A stretch of DNA of 64,000 nt, taken from positions 63,261,501-63,325,500 of the forward strand of contig CM032233.1 in the NCBI GenBank assembly GCA_019009955.1, given 5' to 3'. Positions 1-12,429 of the stretch are shown here, piece after piece. The notes below the pieces were generated by a model that saw only the letters and a program-made list of their open reading frames with translations, was not told the origin of the DNA and made no database searches. Origin of the DNA: Riptortus pedestris (lineage: Eukaryota; Arthropoda; Insecta; Hemiptera; Alydidae). Position numbers and translations under genes: made by a program. Numbering within the stretch: position 1 is the first letter of the stretch; each line of letters begins with the position of its first letter.

Positions 1-2600
1 ATGGAATTTGGTAACGAGTTATGACTAGTCGGGTTTCGGTTAAAGGACAGCTTCAGGTTCTGTATTGAGCTGTTTTATCATCTACTAGTTCAGGTTGGTC
101 GTCCACCAATTAAGTTTGTATATGATAACTGCCAAGCAGTAGATAAAGCTATTGTATTGCCCGAAAACTATCATCGAATTTATAATAATAATAAGACTTG
201 TTGTGTACCATTCTAAGAATTAATGCAAGCCAATATATTGTCATTTATAATATGAAACTAATAAATGTGATTTCCATAAATAAATAAATATATTCTAAAA
301 ATTATCAATTTTTTAAAAGATGTTTAAGGGCCCTCTAACCCGGTTTTCTACTTTGCACCACAAACAAAACTCCAATTATTATGATTTATTTAGCTTTGAC
401 ATATATGTTTATTAGAATAAACACATTATGATTATTTTTCCACTAGATATGCATAATTGAAAAAGCAACTTAATATAAAAACAAAGTGTGATATATAAAA
501 AAAAATAACTTACACTTACAATGGTGTACTCCCCTCTGTTACTAAACCTTGCATTCATTTTAAGAAAGTCATTTGTTAATAAACTAGTTAAAATTTTAAG
601 AGTGGAAATAGATCGAAAGGCTATTCTTGAGGTGATTCACTGAAAAAGCTGTACCCCTCCCCCTTATTTTCTATTTTATTTAGTATTCAGCACTTTGGGT
701 TGTCATGCATGTGATATAATCATAAATTTTCCATCCTTGAAGTATTCAGTTTTATCGTTATTCTAAAAATGGTATTGCAATTTAATGATGCCCATAATTT
801 TTCTCCGTTAATTAATGTGCATACAAAGGAGCTTTTTCTATAGTACTATTATCAGCAATTTTTTATGATTTATAATTCTTCAAAATAGGTTCTTTTCAAG
901 GAAAAATTCTATGGAATCCAGATTTTATTATTCTGAGTTAGTTTGTTTATGATTGGCATAGTACCAGGCGATAGTTTTGCCTGAGTAAACCGCTGGGACA
1001 TGAACTTTCATTTGGAATAAGGAAGTAAAGGCCAAATGCACAGTTCATAAAAAACCTCAGAAAATTGTAAAAAATACATGGTATATTTAACGTATTCATT
1101 ATTAACCATTGTGATCTATGCTTGTATTTCTATTTTCAGTAGCTTATAGGTGTGAAGAATATTTAGAAATGTTATTGTTTTTTAAATTTATCTCCAATCT
1201 GATATGAAATAAATTATTGTTTTTGACAATAAAGGCTTACATTGGTAACTATTTGTTTTTCTCTATTGAGTACCTTCCTTAAATTGAAAGAGTAATGAAG
1301 TAAATGCGCCAACAACTGGTCAATCTGCCATCAATATGCTTACAATTATACAATATGTAACTTATAATTTTGCCATATATGGATACCTACTCCTAAATAT
1401 TACTCTTATTTTATCGTTTATGTTTTATAACTTGTGCGCGTGTTGCTTTTATTTTATAATGGAACTTGTTTTAATACAGATAAATACAATTAATTAATCA
1501 GTTTCTGAAAAGATTGTTTAGTTTCCAAGTGAAGTTTTCAAATCACAGATAACTCTCGTTATTTTAATTTTAATAAGAAAACTACAAAGTGCTTACAGTG
1601 CTTCTAGTAATACGTTAAAGAGTACAATCTTCTTTCTTTTTTAAGAGGTAAAAGAAACCATATTTTTATTACCTTTATTTTGAGATAAAGTAGTAATTAA
1701 TTTAACTTATGAGTATGTAGTTTTGCTTTATTTAATTTATATTGTATGTATGGAATCATTGATAGTATTACATTGAATAATGAAAACAATTAGGGTCCTT
1801 ATAAATGCGAAACCAATAAATCCTTCTAGTCTCAGAGGGGGAGTAATATTAAATATAATAACTATTTTCAACATTCTCGATTGTTTTTTCGGAAAAGATT
1901 ATTAGGTTATTATTTTTATGAAACACATGACGTAATTTATGGAGATATGAGACAAGTGTTATACTGAAAACGTATACTAATTAATTTTTTTTTTATCTCT
2001 AATATTTTTATACCCATAATGTATTATATTGCACAGCGTCTTTTCTATCATTTATTCGGATTCAAGTATTTCATAACTAAAATGATGAAAATTATGGCGA
2101 GAAATGATATAATTGTAAAATTTCAAACACTAAGAATTAATCCACTTCTAGCATATCTCGTTATTCCAACTTATCTAAACAATAATAAGCTATGTGGTTT
2201 CGTTGATGAAGATAAATATGGGTTCGGTGGATAATAAGATAAGAAATTCATTGCCATTCTGTAAGACACTCTTAACTTAGTTCAAGTACTCCTTGTTTGA
2301 AACTCAAGTGGTTATAATTTAAATAATATTTCCTTCTTTTCCTTATAATCGTTGTTTGTGTATTAATTATATAATAATATATAACTGGTGATCTCGACAT
2401 GAATATGATTGAATCAGGAAGGATAACAATAAAATACAGAAGCAATAATCATTGTTCCTCTCAACTCTGGTAAACAATGAGTATTGATTTCTTTTTGTTT
2501 TTATGTCTTGATCCTGTTTTTAACTTTTTATTGGAAAATCGTTTATTGATACTAAAACCACTTGTAAAAAATTTTTTTTTTTTAAAAATCATTCTTAAAT
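1..2600. other. AT-rich non-coding stretch
   Basis: AT-rich sequence with short A and T runs. I see no repeat family member, no tRNA-like or TIR structure and no credible coding frame. The only open frame of note (2019-2234, 71 codons) has low-information composition and no recognisable motif, so I treat it as chance. Confidence 0.6.
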
Positions 2601-2627
2601 CCTCTTACCTTCCATGTCGCACAAAAA

Positions 2628-2695
2628 AAATCGCGCGCGCGCACGCCTACACACACACTCACACACACACACACACACTCACACACACTTTAACA
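2628..2695. repeat. compound (CG)n/(CA)n microsatellite
   Basis: A short CG alternation is followed by interrupted CA/CACT repeats. Open frames reading threonine-histidine repeats through it are artefacts of the microsatellite. Confidence 0.9.
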
Positions 2696-2784
2696 CTCTT
2701 TTAAGCCTAATGCCACGCATTTTTCATTTCGTTGCTAAACTCGAAACTTGTAAATGTATAGCAAATGATAATTGTCGTCTATGT

Positions 2785-3424
2785 TTCGAATCGGTCCAGG
2801 AGGAAGGAGGAAGTTCTAATATCTCCGTTCTTGCGAGTCGGATTGAAAAAAAAATGTATGTAATCAATATTTTTGAAAATGTATATTCAAATTTGAAATC
2901 GTTGTTCTAGTTAATATTCTATGACACTAAAATTAAAGGAGTTATTTATTTTTTTTTTGTCCCTACGTTAACCCTCACTCTTACTATTCTTGCATTAACA
3001 ATAAGCCAATGTATCACGAAAAGTCGCATTCCACGTTGTGCTTTCCGCCCATTACTAAGCAAAATAAGGGTTTAAATGTGTGATGTGATATCACCGATGA
3101 TTGCATTATCCTTTATGTTCGATCATGGCCGAAATCGGACCAGAATGCTTAGAGATTTACACACACACGTGATTAGCGATGTTTCGAAAATTTTTACGTA
3201 ATTAAACTTATAAACAAAGCAATGTTTTACAATTTTCTCTAACCCAAGTAATAAACTTCAGTTCCCTATTACAACTCATACGATTTTCACATAAATCACA
3301 AAACTTGAGACAAATTCACAAAAGCTTGTTACTGAAATAGAAAAAGTTCTTTGTGGTGGTTTCACCAGAATTTTATTCCAAAACTTGAGGAATCTAGTGA
3401 GTTTACGCAGCAACTGCGTGACAC
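2785..3424 (+). mobile_element. decayed copy or copies of the dominant HINE-like family
   Basis: Diverged remnants of the family body are seen twice: near 2785-2890 (the GAATCGGTCCAG block, then TATCTCCGTT, then a GTCGGATTGAAAAA block) and near 3125-3145 (CCGAAATCGGACCAG). The 3' hairpin block GTTTACGCAGCAACTGCGTGACA lies near 3399-3421. Orientation is the same as the intact copy at 16681. Two body remnants suggest either two overlapping old insertions or the long, internally duplicated subfamily. The microsatellite at 2628-2695 lies upstream, where the element's own microsatellite would be expected. Confidence 0.6.
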
Positions 3425-3429
3425 AGTTT

Positions 3430-5390
3430 TCTTAATTTCGTTTAGATTTCTAAGTCATATTTGATATAAAGAATTAATTAATTTTTATAATTTCAAAATT
3501 ATAATAAAAGGCGAAGTATGTCCCCTTAAGTATGATAAGGTTGGTTCAAAGAAAAATAGTAAAATTATATTGAATGAATTCTTCGTGCTGAATATATATC
3601 CTTTAAAATCAATGATCAAACATTATTCACAGTTCAATTATATTTCTCGTGTTACTTAAATGCAAATTCCTTTCTTTGTTGGGATTTTCATAGTTATGAG
3701 ATTTCAATTTCAGTTTTTTTATACATAAATATTTCAAGTATTACCCTTAAATTGAAAAGAAACGTTAGGAATAACCTAAATTATGCATAACAGCTTGCAA
3801 TTGAATTCAATAGGAAAGGGGTTTATAATACTTCCATGGAGAAAAAGTCTATTAATTAGAGAAATACCCCAACTATAACCGGTATAGTGAATAAACCTAT
3901 TCATATAGAGCGTCTGCTGCTGCAATATGGGGGTCTCATTTTTTTGCTGTCCCCTCACTAATGAGGCACATTCCTGCCAAACTAGAGAGGGTGGTTTATG
4001 TGCTTTATCTCATGCTCCTGAAATCTAAGCGACATTATTGGCTCTAACGAGTTTCCTGGATATGAATATAATAGATTTATTTCTTTAAATATCGAATAAC
4101 GAATAACTTGAAACCTAGTTAACGATACGGCGGTTGGAACATTTCCTTTCCTGATGTTTCCAACCTTCCTCTCTAACATACTAATAATCACTATAAATGC
4201 TAATTTATATGGATTTTGGTCAGATTTCACTTAGTATTTTTTTCTAGGTGTGTAAAAAAATATTTTTTAATTATGATGTAGGAACGGCAAATTCTTTTAA
4301 CGAAAAAATATTGTCTGAAAGGCGGCAAATGATCACTAATGAAGGTGTTATAATTGCTCCCCATACACATAAGGACAGCCAGTCATATGAAATCATATTG
4401 AACAACACTTCAATAATTCACAAAAATAAAATTAAAAAAAGTCATCAAAGATTCTTAACCTGTACTTATTGGACAGCTCTGCAAGACAAGGCAAAGACCA
4501 TTATATACTTAGAAATTCTAGAACTGGGGTTAGATTCCCGTTTGGGCAATAGGAATGTGATCTGTGAAGGACTCATTAGCAAAATTCTTTGGCTGCCCCT
4601 AACTAGAATAAGATGGTAACCAGTAGGTATACACAGAATCATAAAGCGTGCTAATTAGGCACAGAAACATAAAGTGGCCTTTAGTTTTTAAATAAAAAAA
4701 TAAACATTGTTTGTTATTAATCTTTCTATGCGGAAGTAGAAACAAATTTATTTTGCAGCCTTTAGAGGCGTGCACTCAATAAAGTTAAGTACTCAGAAAA
4801 TTAAAGCTTTAACTTAGGTATATCTATAAAAACAATAAATTATACTTACTAAGAAGCTTAAAACCTATTAAATAAATTGTGTAAAAAGTATTTTAAAACC
4901 GTCTTTAATTATTTACATTTTTAATTAATAAGGGTTCTGTCCCACAACAAATCCCCTGCTTTTGATGTTTAAGGTAGTGTAAATATTGTCAGTTAAGTTT
5001 TTAATAATTGAATTTGTGACGGAACTGAAATAAATGAATTTAAAAAATATAATTAAGACATGCAAATATAAGTAAGAATGGGATTTCAAAAGGAGGGCCA
5101 TACAAGATTGTTATGTTAAAAAAAGTGACTGGAATTCTTTCTTCTTAAAATCATCTTATCCTGAATGGCAACTAATAAAGTCTGTATATATACTTCGTCA
5201 GTATTCAAGCAACGAAAACATTTTGTTATTTGGTAAGATGGAAATCGTTGTATGTTTCACCTTAGTTGATTTTTGGTGCATTCAAGGGTGGCTGAGCAGG
5301 CTCTACAGGCTTTTAACACTATTCCCTTAAGAGAATCAGGTATTATGGATAAAGATATTAGCATATAACTTTATTACAGTTTACATGTTG
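3430..5390. other. AT-rich non-coding stretch with one weak open frame
   Basis: No repeat family or RNA gene is recognised. The stretch contains the longest open frame of the window (4248-4619), listed separately with low confidence, and short minus-strand frames that look like chance. Confidence 0.5.
4248..4619 (+). CDS. weak open frame, 123 codons, unrecognised
   Basis: This is the longest open frame in the window. I do not recognise a domain, signal peptide or membrane segment. The N-terminal part is lysine-, asparagine- and isoleucine-rich, as expected of AT-rich random sequence; the last 30 residues are less biased. The bases near 4525-4545 (GGTTAGATTCCC) resemble a tRNA B box, so part of it may be an old SINE rather than coding. 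In sequence this AT-rich, 123 codons is not decisive. I call it probably non-coding or a decayed element. Confidence 0.12.
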   Translation: MCKKIFFNYDVGTANSFNEKILSERRQMITNEGVIIAPHTHKDSQSYEIILNNTSIIHKNKIKKSHQRFLTCTYWTALQDKAKTIIYLEILELGLDSRLGNRNVICEGLISKILWLPLTRIRW

Positions 5391-5394
5391 CAGT

Positions 5395-5500
5395 TTTTGT
5401 TTGACGATTACCAAACTTTATACTTAAACGTTTCGCGTAAAACTTAAGGCCATGTTTGTTAAAGGGTGAAATAGGACAAGAAGTAGTGTGAGTTTAAAGA
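5395..5500 (+). mobile_element. short diverged fragment of the HINE-like family
   Basis: A stretch around 5400-5490 aligns by eye, in order, with the family's body: TTTGACGATTACCAAACT, then a TTAAACGTTTCGCGTAAAA block, then GTTTGTTAAAGGGTGAAATAGGAC. These correspond to the 'gatcgttaccaaactcg', 'taatcgttttatgtaaaa' and 'gttcgttaacggctgaaatcggacc' segments of better copies. Both ends and the microsatellite are missing. Confidence 0.5.
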
Positions 5501-6333
5501 TGTGGTAAAAATTAAAACCGTAAATATTCCCGTTTTCGTGATTCACTTCGAAAATGTTATATTACCAATTTTCTTAATGGACTTATTTTTAGGCAATTGT
5601 GGTACATTTTGATGCAATTGAAATATATTCACGGCTACTCATGCATCTGTCACATTAAGCAATTATATCAATGGAATATTTCACGCTTCAATTTGATGTT
5701 CTTTTCATATGGCTATTACTAAGGGAGAAATACAGAATGGAACGTGAGATGATGGTTTCTATATGCTGGTCCTGTGTGACGGACTTTAGATTTTTAGACC
5801 GGGTTGCTGTTTTACTTTTTCACGCTGCTTTTCATAATATTAAGAAGTTCTGAATACTTGAATATTCCAAAGGTTGCATTAAGCTACTCACCTCTCATAC
5901 CCAGTAGACAGTAGACTCTGGAAACAGTTTAATATATGAAGTATGAGCCTTAAAACACCAGCCACCTTCAAAGATTCAATACTTCGTTTTCTCGTTGTAT
6001 TGGTAAGACTTCAGCTGTAAATTAAATATATTAGCTCTTTCTGTAAATCTGATAAGTAAAATTAGAAACAGGATTGGGTTAATAAAAACTGAAAAGGGAA
6101 TAAATATGTATGTAACTCGAACAATAATGGCATAGCACAAACAATGCAAGCAATAACACATTAAAAATGGTTTATCGTATAATATTTTTCAATTTCATTC
6201 TTGTTCACATTTCAGTTATAATTGAGTTTTGTCCTTACATTAACTTGAGACGGAGTTTATCTCTTAATACATTTGACAAATTTCCAATTCCAGCCTCAAA
6301 AGCGAATTTAGCTTTCTCAATCTCTCTGGATCT

Positions 6334-6356
6334 CTCTCTCTCTCTCTTTCTCTCTA

Positions 6357-6394
<38 letters not shown>

Positions 6395-6480
6395 TAGGAC
6401 TGACGCCATTTTGGTAATATGCCAGGAGCACGCTAGCAGCTAAGGTATTCTGCTAAAATGAGGTCTTCAGGCTTGTCAAT

Positions 6481-6554
<74 letters not shown>

Positions 6555-6557
6555 CCC
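6334..6557. repeat. (TC)n, (CA)n and long (TC)n microsatellites
   Basis: A TC tract at about 6334-6355 is followed by (CA)n to about 6392, unique sequence, and then an almost pure (TC)n tract at about 6485-6557. The serine-leucine and threonine-histidine reading frames over them are not genes. Confidence 0.95.
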
Positions 6558-6559
6558 CC

Positions 6560-7940
6560 TCTCTGCCTCTCTCTTGAAATACTTGGAATATGCAGGAAAA
6601 AAAAACATTTGATGGTATGGAATCTAGAAGTGTTTAGGCATTAAAACAACACTTCACTATGGACCCCCTGTCATTCATCATAGTTGTCTTTCTCTCTGAC
6701 AGGTAATTTCTCTCACTGGTGGCCTCAGGCCCTTTTAGGGCTGGGATTCCCCAAACTCAATGCAAAAGCTATGAAATAAATGAGTTTTCCCTTCGTCCTT
6801 ATAATGTTTATCTTCAGACTCCCCTTCACGGATTAAGTGAGCCCAATTTCATTTTAGGCAATGGAAAATAACCCCCTTGGACCCAACATGTATACTCAGC
6901 AAATATCGGACTGCATTGACCACAAGCAAAACTTCAGAATTTAAAAAAAAAATTGGTTTTTAATTTTAAACACCGGCTAACAAAAATCATTATACAAGTT
7001 TATGGAAGGAGTTGTAAAATACATTTACAATCAGTCTTCAGTGTGATTGTAAGGTAACTGGAGAAGCAAACTCATTAGTATCTCCGATTCATTTAATTCG
7101 ATCGAATCACGATTTACATATGTGTCCGTGGGTAGATTGCGTAATAATAATTAACTTGAGGCATGTATTTATTATGTAATTCCGCAAAGGCAAATTTTGC
7201 TAATATAAAGTAAATGAGCCGTTAGTATTACAGAGTACTGACTGAAATAAGCGTTTATTCTTTAATGATTACAAATGAAAACTCCGAGTACTTTTTTATA
7301 AATGTGCCAAATCAACGTCCTAAATGACAAAAACACATGAAGACTGACATCATTTATCTTTCTAACTGTTAGTACATTCATACTTAGCTAAACATCTGCT
7401 CTTATTAGAGTAATTAAGGTACAGCTATGTCATATTTTGTATTTTGTTCGCTTTAATACTAGGGCAGTTCTCTTTTTTGAAAAAAATGGATTTAATATCA
7501 GGATTCGTATTAAGACTTATAAACCTATTTTTAATGCGAATCCAACATATTTCCAACTTCCCATTACAAACCTGTTAATTAGTAAAATGTTTTCATTATT
7601 TATAATGATTTTAATCCACTCAGAGATAGTGTTTGTATATTCAAAGTGTAATGTAAGTATCGGGGGGGGGGGGGTTAAAGAAGTGGTAAAATGTAAAATA
7701 GAAAGTACCTCTGTAATTATATGTTATATAGAATACTGTCAAAATAAATATTCTCATTGTTCATTTTAATAATTATTCTATCATAGTTTTTAATGCTTTA
7801 AGATTTCAAGGAAAGGTAAATACGTTTCATTTGGAAATAACAAATTTAATAATACGATGAATAAAAATAATATAAAATAACCGCTTAAAATATATATTTA
7901 CAAAGAAAATTATTGTCCAAATATTACTTCATTACTGGAA
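6560..7940. other. non-coding stretch with a poly-G run
   Basis: No gene or family repeat is recognised. A run of about 13 G lies near 7662-7674. The 110-codon frame at 7437-7769 reads through this run and has no motif, so it is probably chance. Confidence 0.5.
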
Positions 7941-7945
7941 GTTTT

Positions 7946-8119
7946 GCCTTAAGGGAAATCAGCTATTGAGGTTGTACACATGACGCAATTTTCGAAACAT
8001 TTCTTCAAATGTCTATCTATCCTACCCATGAGATGACGAATATATATATATATATATAATACAAACACACACACGCATATATATATATATATATATAAAA
8101 TACAAACACACACACACAC

Positions 8120-8199
<80 letters not shown>

Positions 8200-8676
8200 A
8201 ACACACACACACACGCACATACATTTCTGTTTAATAGTTACCAAATTCGGTATTTAATCGTTTTATGTAAAAAAAGATCAAATTCGTTAATGGTTGAAAT
8301 AGGAAAAGTGGGAAGGGTGTGGGGTTAGAGGGGGAATTTCGAAAATTCAAAATATCTCCGTTACTATACGTCGGATCGAAAAATTATTTACAACCAGTCT
8401 TATTGCTAATGTAATGCTCGATTAATGTTTTCATATACGTTTTTGGTCAATCTTGATTATTAGCCAAGATATTTGCATTTTTTAGTTTTCGGTCTTCAGT
8501 AAACCCCCACTTTTACTCTTGTCATATTGACAGCAAGCTGTTATATTATGAAGCACATTATTTGTATCCTAAATACCAAATATTCTTTTCATTGAACTTT
8601 TACGTTTTGAGGTAAATGCAATTACTTGCCACACGTGGGAAATCTGCTTAGTTAACGCTGCCCCTGCGTGATGGAC
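7946..8676 (+). mobile_element. HINE-like element, near complete, microsatellite expanded
   Basis: A near-complete copy. It starts inside the left palindromic block (GCCTTAAGGGAAATCAGCT), having lost the outermost AGCAGATTTCC. The conserved left arm (ATTGAGG, CATGACGC, GATGACGAA) runs to a very long compound (TA)n/(CA)n tract at about 8039-8210. The body follows, with the TATCTCCGTTACTATACGTC block. The right end has CACGTGGGAAATCTGCTTAG, the hairpin GTTAACGCTGCCCCTGCGT and then GATGGAC. The copy is interrupted around 8510-8625 by sequence not found in other copies. Open frames over the microsatellite are artefacts. Confidence 0.85.
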
Positions 8677-8774
8677 ATTCTTATAAATGTACAGTTGCTT
8701 ACTTCTCCCAAGAAATAATATAGAAGAATATTGTGTGCTTGGAAAGAAGGAAACGTCCAAGTCTTCACAATTTT

Positions 8775-8892
8775 AGCAGATTTCCCTTCCCTTAAGGGAA
8801 ATCAGCTATTGAGGTTGTACTCATGACGGAATTTTCCTTCAAATGTCCATCGATCCTACCTAGTAGATGACGAAAATGAGGTCCGTTCAAAA

Positions 8893-8935
<43 letters not shown>

Positions 8936-9320
8936 TTGTTTAATTGTTACCAAAATTTAGTCGTTATATGTAAAAAGAAAGATCAAGTTCGCTAATGGCT
9001 GAAATCGGACCAGTGTGAGAGGGGGTTTAGAGGGGAGGATTTTCGAAAATTCGAAATATCTCCGTTACTATACGTCGGATCGAAAAATTGTACGGAATCA
9101 ATCTTATTGCAAATTACATTTACTATAAATATTGTTATATACATTTATTCTCTATCTTGAATATTAACTGAGATATTTGCATTTTTATTAAATCGACGGC
9201 TAACGGACGAGAGTGACTTTCCCGCCAAAAGCTCGTTCGGCCGTTTCATTGATTGCTCGGCTCTCGTGAAATGTCTCTATTGTAAACCTTCACGTGGGAA
9301 ATCTGCTTAGTTTACGCAGC
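8775..9320 (+). mobile_element. HINE-like element, 3' hairpin truncated
   Basis: The copy has the complete left end (AGCAGATTTCC with an expanded palindrome), the left arm, a (TA)n tract at about 8897-8930, the body and the right-end GGAAATCTGCTTAGTTTACG. It stops at ACGCAGC, half-way through the terminal hairpin. It lies in the same orientation about 100 bp from the previous copy. The CCGCTCTAGCGG motif next to the microsatellite is absent. Confidence 0.85.
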
Positions 9321-9867
9321 TTTACTTTTTTATTTCAACGCTAAGGGCTTTCATAGACTATTGTAGGTCTATAGATGGATACAATAGTCTTCACTAGCTC
9401 GTAGCTTAGCGCTGAAATAAAAATATTGTGAAGAAACGGAGGGTTTTTTCTCTCCAAGTAAAAGAGTGATTGCTTTAAAAACGTTTATTTTAACACCGTC
9501 TGCTCTCACCATATGGTCAATAAATCTTTTCGCATAATAAAATAATGTAAATATTAATAGCCCAATGAAGCTCAACATTTTACAATCGCCGATGATAAAG
9601 TATTAATATCATTATTGAAATATGTATTGGAGGAAATAAGGGCCAATGAGATAAGCCTTTGTGGCCAGGAAGGTTCGTGAAGAGCCCAACTAAACGGAAG
9701 GGTGCCTCATTTTCACACTCACTTTCCTGTCCCCTGAGCTTTTACGTGGATAATTTTACAAATTAAATTGTTCTACCCCTTAGAGCATATGATATCGTAA
9801 AAGATAATCTTCCCGAATTGTTCAGAATTGTATATATATATTATCTATGAACAATAGAATTTCTCTA

Positions 9868-9868
9868 T

Positions 9869-9958
<90 letters not shown>
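9868..9958. repeat. (TC)n-(TA)n compound microsatellite
   Basis: A pure TC tract passes directly into a long TA tract. No flanking HINE-like arms are recognisable here. Confidence 0.95.
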
Positions 9959-9959
<1 letters not shown>

Positions 9960-9962
<3 letters not shown>

Positions 9963-10487
9963 CTGTGTTACCCTGTGTTATTGTTGTTTTAAATAAAACT
10001 GGTTCTTGTCAAAATATAATAATATAATGATCGTTACTATTATTACTCAATGCTCAGACATTCTAATATTTATGAGGTATTGCCGGGAAGTCGGGAGGCA
10101 AACATTTGTAGTTTATAAATTACAGCAATTTTTTACTACTAAAAATATATTCTGAACACAATTTATTCTTTACATTGCCCCCCCCCTTTATTAAGTGAAT
10201 AATAGCTTTCCTGAATATATACTTTGACTACGATGTAAATCCGTCTCCACGTTGAAATAACGAATTCTCATAGGACTATTTCGTACCTTGAGTTATTTTA
10301 GTTGGAAATCTAGAGGATACCTGAAATCCTCCCAGCATGTTTTAATTGAGTAACATAGGGTGAGCAAAAAAGATAAAAAAAAATGCAAGGATTTCAGTTT
10401 TGACGAGATTGCTCTAAGAATGTCCTGAAACGTAAACTCAATATTCCCACTGGTAATAAATAAATATAATTTCAGGTAAACCATAAA

Positions 10488-10544
<57 letters not shown>

Positions 10545-12000
10545 AAATCCAAACCTCACCCATTTAGCGACATATTCTAATGAAACGTTTGTGAAATTTC
10601 AATTTTTTGACTTTCCTTATCTTACCGGTAATCCAACATGATCCGGGCAACTAAATGTGGCTTACTTTCCATTTGACCCATTTTGTCTTATTTTGAATTT
10701 TAAATACCATTATTTAAAATAATGTTAAGCATCCTTTTGAAATGTTAGAAAAATGGACTCTTTTACAGATGTTGAAAAAATGGATGTTTTATTTTTCTTT
10801 ATTTTAATAAAACGTAGTAAAAATAGCGACAAATAAATCTAAGAAATATTCATTAAAAGCCATTTTCTAACCCTGATATTAATGATGTGGTTTTTGAAGG
10901 ATGAATTCTTTTAAATGGGTAGGGTCCATAGGAACAATGCTGAGCCTAAATTCATTTTTCTTTTCGGTTAAGAGTGAAGAAAGATCCTGCTAATACTAAA
11001 GGTATTTATCATTAAAAAAAGAGCTGTGTTTACATTATTATATAAGGGCTTCGATCTACTAGGCTTCGCAAAATGAATTTGAAATCAAAACAATTAGTAG
11101 GATTTAGAGGAGAGGAGTGTATGTTCTATTTCTGATATCTAGTTACTGCATACCTACATAAGACCTCAAAAAATTTTCTGTTCATAGAGTTCATTAACTT
11201 AAGTATGATATGAATGCAATCTGTATGTATGCAATACGTATGTAGCTTCACTGCCAATATGGAATCAATAAAAAGATAGGCCTAAAGAACTGTTGAACAT
11301 CATTTCTGCTCAACTGAGTAATAATAAGGGGGTAGCTAACGGTATCTTGGCTGACTTGACCCCGCTTCGAGGGCTCTAAATTTTGGTTAGCGAGATGTAA
11401 TTAAGGTAGACCCAACCCTAATTACAACCCGGCGCACAGGCTTGAAACTTTTACGGCTCCTTAGAAGGACGGAGAGTTGAAAGGTTTTTATCTCCCTAAG
11501 GAACTGCAAGTACTCGGACGGGATGAGCCCGTTTCGCCCATGTGGGACATATTACAATAGATTCTCATCATAGAAGAATGTAATTGGGAAATAATTTTAT
11601 TTCAGAAAAATGGAATATATTTACATTCATAGCTAACCGAATGCATAACCACTAGTGTAAGCATTTTTCTTAAATTTAACATAGAATATATATTATATTT
11701 GTAGACATACTGATTATAAAAACATCGTTATGAATTTAGGACTTAACTGATATAAAATAAAAGGAAGTTCTGACATTAGTCATTCAATATAATGATATAG
11801 GGGCAAATATATACGCAATGTAAAATAATTTATAAACTACATATAATTATTTACTTAAAAAAAACAATAACTCATAAATTTATATATATATATATATATA
11901 TATCCCTCTTAGACGTGTGTTTTAATTGTCACATTGTAGTTAAGAGATTCGTTGAAATTCGTTTATATTCACTAAGGTGAGAAGTTGTTGGAGGCGTTCA
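9960..12000. other. non-coding stretch with isolated (TA)n tracts
   Basis: (TA)n tracts lie at about 10491-10536 and 11880-11902, and a short poly-C run lies near 10180. The segment at about 11340-11550 is less AT-rich than its surroundings and might be an unrecognised repeat. No gene is supported. Confidence 0.5.
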
Positions 12001-12019
12001 GAACAGGTGACTTTATACT

Positions 12020-12420
12020 CTACTAACGGACCCGACAGACGTTGTCCTGCATGATATTTCAAGCGATTAGAATATTAAATTTAATAATATTATGTTTAAA
12101 ACAAAAGCTACTTTACTACATCTCGCTTATACTTTGTTATACGACAAAAGCGAATATAACAAAAGTTATTCTAAATAACAAAATAAACAACTTTTATTCT
12201 GTGCATATTTGCCGAAAAACCAATAGGAAACGAAATATCGCTATTTTTAATTTTAGGCCTCCCTTACAACCCCCACTCCTGCTCCATCTGCCGGGCTGAT
12301 TTGTAAATCTAAACCATCAAGGGCGTCACTCAAACGCATACAGAAAAAATCATTCAAATCGGTCCAGCCGTTTAGGAGGAGTTCAGTGTCATACACACGT
12401 ACAGTAGAATTACGAGTAAA
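12020..12420 (-). mobile_element. fragment related to the internal repeat of the 20.4-21.4 kb Helitron
   Basis: Positions about 12115-12275 are the reverse complement of the Helitron internal unit. Shared blocks in order include CGACAAAAGCGAATATAAC, AAAAGTTATTCTAAATAAC, AACCAATAGGAAACGAAATA and TCGCTATTTTTAATTTTAGG. On one side the block CCCGACAGACGTTGTCCTGC occurs at about 12030-12049. On the other, AAATCGGTCCAGCCGTTTAG lies at about 12355-12375, a type of sequence common in the terminal regions of invertebrate transposable elements. No clean Helitron end (hairpin plus CTRR) is visible, so this is a partial or related element. Confidence 0.6.
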
Positions 12421-12429
12421 CATATAAAG

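Noticed and set aside
4500..4560. Possible tRNA or SINE from GGTTAGATTCCC
   Set aside because: No cloverleaf and no convincing A box upstream.
7949..8244. Overlapping minus-strand frames rich in Tyr-Ile and Val-Cys repeats
   Set aside because: They are translations of (TA)n and (CA)n microsatellites inside a HINE-like element.
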